NCBI GenBank assembly: GCA_001557035.1
Contig: LSKJ01000083.1
Location: 1-14,844, forward strand
Length of the DNA: 14,844 nucleotides
Source of the DNA: Rhodospirillaceae bacterium CCH5-H10
GTDB taxonomy: Bacteria > Pseudomonadota > Alphaproteobacteria > Reyranellales > Reyranellaceae
Direction: 5' to 3'
Shown here: positions 13,801-14,844 of the stretch, piece by piece
Layout of the letters: each line of letters opens with the position of its first letter
Position numbering within the stretch: the first letter of the stretch is position 1
The notes under the pieces: model-generated
The model's database searches: none
The model's input: only the letters and a program-made list of their open reading frames with translations
Told to the model about the DNA's origin: nothing
Translations under genes and position numbers: made by a program

Positions 13801-14002
13801 GCGGGCGGAAGTCGGCGCCCTGTTCCGCCAGAATGGCACCGTCTATGTCTGCGGCGACGGCCGCTACATGGCACCCGCCGTGCGCGAGACGCTGACCCGC
13901 ATCTACCAGGAAGCGTCAGGCGCCAATGCCGAGGATGCCCAGCACTGGTTCGACAAGGTCGAACACGAACACGGGCGCTACGTCTCCGACGTCTTCGCCT
14001 GA
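10844..14002 (+). CDS. Self-sufficient cytochrome P450-reductase fusion (CYP102/P450 BM3 type)
   Basis: The 1052-residue fusion carries a P450 and its reductase; BM3, its model, hydroxylates fatty acids. P450 domain (1 to about 455): GDGLFT (84-89, Phe88 equals BM3 Phe87), AGHETTS (267-273), ExxR as ESLR (323-326), haem loop FGNGARACIGRPFA with Cys405. A Pro/Ala/Arg-rich linker (about 455-490) leads to the FMN domain with LYGSNTGSSE (496-505), TASYEGQPPDNA (544-555) and FGCGNRQWARTYQ (578-590). FAD/NAD(P) domain: RQYSISSSP (831-839), GVASSYLAQL (866-875), AGSGLAPFRGF (907-917) and CGDGRYMAPAV (1003-1013). The fold is intact and nearly the same length as BM3. Differences: BM3 Arg47 and Tyr51 align with His48 and Val52; Arg966, Lys972 and Trp1046 align with Asn970, Val976 and Phe1051. 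The start has AAAAGG 10 nt upstream. It is divergent from the exporter, and there is no FatR-like regulator beside it. Confidence 0.96.
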   Translation: MSHDAVPQPPLKPLIGNLNELRGGCPVQSLMDLARTYGPFFKLTIFDHDVYVASSQELVNELCDETRFAKRVQGALKEIRAVAGDGLFTAYGDEPNWGKAHRLLMPAFGPIAIRGMFDSMLDIAEQMFVRWERFGPNAVIDVPDNMTRLTLDTIALCAFDYRFNSFYQDEMHPFVAAMVGALQEAGDRTRRPKLVSSLMLPKARQFQADKELLDQVARQLIAERRRDPRGSEKRDLLNLMLEGVDPVSGEKLSDENIGYQMITFLIAGHETTSGLLSFATYLLLKNPEVMQKARAIVDEVLGEEMPRVEHLAKLRYIEQILMESLRVWPTAAVFSVRPLQDTMLAGRYPLTTKDTVMVLEPMLHRDPKVWGDDVEAFRPERFAPEAAAELPPNAWKPFGNGARACIGRPFAMQEAQLVLTMMLQRFDLVLDDPSYTLKIRETLTLKPEGLRIRARARRGAASLRRSAVPATPTRPLAPKAAPRRADAAATRPLLVLYGSNTGSSEAFANRIAAEAPALGYAPTVAPMDDYADDLPRDGTVIVVTASYEGQPPDNARSFVAAIEALPDNALAGMKVAVFGCGNRQWARTYQAVPQRVDQALAKAGAQRIVARGEADSGGDFFGAFDEWLAGLQKELGGGSGAPAAAGLEVEFVTGGRESTLRLGDLQQGSVVENRELVDMAAPDARSKRHIEFALPEGMSYRAGDYLAVLARNPTALVERVLRRLGLKADALVVLRRESGPASLPTGRPLSCGELLSNYVELAQPATRAQAAVLAAAIQCPPERTELEAMIADYENTILARRHSVIDLLDRFQSCALGFAAYLDMLPPMRARQYSISSSPLWKADHATLTVAVVDAPALSGVGRFQGVASSYLAQLQPGDRVSLAVRPSNGRFHPPADPATPMIMICAGSGLAPFRGFLQERAAQKQGGMQVGPALLFFGTNHPEIDYLYRDELLAWQRDGIATVMPAFSNQPTGEVAFVQHRVWAERAEVGALFRQNGTVYVCGDGRYMAPAVRETLTRIYQEASGANAEDAQHWFDKVEHEHGRYVSDVFA

Positions 14003-14007
14003 TCGAA

Positions 14008-14033
14008 GAGCGACTGGCGCTCAGGCCTTTTCT
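14008..14033 (+). terminator. Weak candidate terminator after the P450 gene
   Basis: GAGCG (14008-14012) and CGCTC (14018-14022) form a short stem with loop ACTGG, followed by AGGCCTTTTCTT. It starts 5 nt after the P450 stop and runs into the end of the convergent dehydrogenase gene. The stem is only 5 bp, so support is limited. Confidence 0.3.
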
Positions 14034-14844
14034 TCGGCCAGCATCTCGGCGTAGCGGAAGATCTCGGTGTGGTCGGCGCCCTTGCCGAGCTTGCCGTCGG
14101 CCGCGGTCCAGTACGACACCGCCTGTTCGAGGTGGGGCATCTTGAGCTTGAGATGCCTGGCCACGTCGCCCGCGGTGCGCAGGTCCTTGGCCATCAGCGC
14201 CGTCGTGAAGCCCGCCGCGAAGTTGCGCGGCACGACGAACTGCCGGCCCTTGACCTCGGTGGCGTTGCTCTTGCCTGTCGAGGTGTTGAACACATCGACC
14301 ATCGTGCCGGGGTCGAGGCCGAACGCCTCGCCGACGACCAGCGCCTCGCACATGGCGACGAGGCCGGCGGCCGAGAGATAGTTGTTGAGCGCCTTCAGCG
14401 CATGGCCGGCGCCGGCCGGACCGCACAGCGTGATGGTCTTGCCCATGGCGCCGAACACGGGGCGCGCGCGTTCGAGGTCGGCGGCCGCACCGCCCACCAT
14501 GATGCTGAGCGAGCCGTCGATCGCACGCTTCACGCCGCCCGACACCGGCGCGTCGAGCAGCGCCACGCCGCGCGCCGCGAGGTCGCGCGCCAGCTTCTGC
14601 GTGTCGACCGGATTGGACGAACTCATGTCCATGACGACCGCGCCGGCTTCCAGCCCCTCGATCGCGGGATCCTGCCCTTCGAGCACCGCCTGCCGCACGA
14701 TCTTGCCGTCGGGCAGCATGGTGATCAGCGCCGCGGCGCCCTGAGCCGCGGCCTTCGCCGACGCCGTGGCCAGCGCCGAGGGATGGGCGCCGACGAAATC
14801 GGAGACCGCCTTCTGCGAGACGTCGAACACGCGCAGCGTGAAGC
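14021..14844 (-). CDS. 3-Hydroxyisobutyrate dehydrogenase-family oxidoreductase (5' end cut by window edge)
   Basis: The beta-hydroxyacid dehydrogenase family includes 3-hydroxyisobutyrate dehydrogenase (valine breakdown) and tartronate semialdehyde reductase. The frame is open to the window edge; the residues before a GTG at 14828-14830 read FTLRVFDVS, the second strand of the Rossmann fold. The GTG is therefore not the start, and the N-terminal GxGxxG lies outside. Counting from that GTG, motifs are DAPVSGG (93-99, substrate loop), GPAGAGHALKALNNYL (137-152, candidate catalytic Lys146 and Asn150) and the KDL segment (215-217). The C-terminal all-helical domain is complete and ends EEKA. Its stop is 18 bp from the convergent P450 stop. 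Exact substrate cannot be told from the visible part. Confidence 0.93.
   Translation of the reverse strand, partial: FTLRVFDVSQKAVSDFVGAHPSALATASAKAAAQGAAALITMLPDGKIVRQAVLEGQDPAIEGLEAGAVVMDMSSSNPVDTQKLARDLAARGVALLDAPVSGGVKRAIDGSLSIMVGGAAADLERARPVFGAMGKTITLCGPAGAGHALKALNNYLSAAGLVAMCEALVVGEAFGLDPGTMVDVFNTSTGKSNATEVKGRQFVVPRNFAAGFTTALMAKDLRTAGDVARHLKLKMPHLEQAVSYWTAADGKLGKGADHTEIFRYAEMLAEEKA

Noticed and set aside
1..14844. CRISPR arrays, toxin-antitoxin pairs, prophage, insertion sequences or RNA genes
   Set aside because: No regularly spaced direct repeats, transposase or integrase motifs, small gene pairs or tRNA/rRNA-like sequences were found on reading the window. All gaps between genes are under 190 bp and are accounted for.

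Overview
The window is about 14.8 kb of GC-rich, densely coding chromosomal DNA. It almost certainly comes from an alphaproteobacterium of Rhodospirillales or Rhizobiales character. The evidence is a maf/aroE/coaE/dnaQ/secB/rho housekeeping set that usually clusters near the replication origin in this class, the alphaproteobacterial form of SecB, and intergenic palindromic repeats of the kind scattered through these genomes. The genus cannot be fixed from the sequence alone. Two genes are cut by the window edges: secB on the left and a 3-hydroxyisobutyrate dehydrogenase-family gene on the right. I see no tRNA, rRNA, CRISPR array, phage gene or transposase.

Layout. 1-1960: secB (+) converges on coaE-dnaQ (-), with a double-hairpin repeat between secB and dnaQ. 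1961-3093: a second, different palindromic repeat, then a zinc-free quinone oxidoreductase (-). 3094-7465: a tightly packed + strand operon of Tat-exported PQQ-type aldose sugar dehydrogenase, maf, aroE, a hotdog thioesterase and an MFS transporter. The junctions are a 4-nt gap followed by three 4-nt stop/start overlaps, and the last gene uses a TTG start. 7466-7579: terminator-like hairpins between convergent genes. 7580-10699: rho (-), with a near-consensus promoter of its own, and upstream of it a DHA2-type MFS exporter (-). 10844-14002: a 1052-residue self-sufficient cytochrome P450 of the CYP102 (P450 BM3) type, divergent from the exporter. 14021-end: the partial dehydrogenase (-), converging on the P450.

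How the genes fit together. coaE (CoA synthesis), dnaQ (replication proofreading), maf (nucleotide sanitation), aroE (shikimate pathway), secB (export chaperone) and rho (termination) are core functions. The catabolic and transport genes around them are accessory. In the usual alphaproteobacterial arrangement maf-aroE reads directly into coaE-dnaQ. Here the two halves lie on opposite strands with qor and the sugar dehydrogenase between them, next to a palindromic repeat, which suggests a local rearrangement.

The most interesting points are in the proteins. The P450 keeps all of its haem, FMN and FAD motifs. It lacks the Arg/Tyr pair that anchors the fatty-acid carboxylate in BM3, and it has lost the Arg, Lys and Trp that set NADPH preference. 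Rho carries an extra segment of about 40 to 45 residues between its RNA-binding and ATPase domains. No wholly new multi-gene system is evident.
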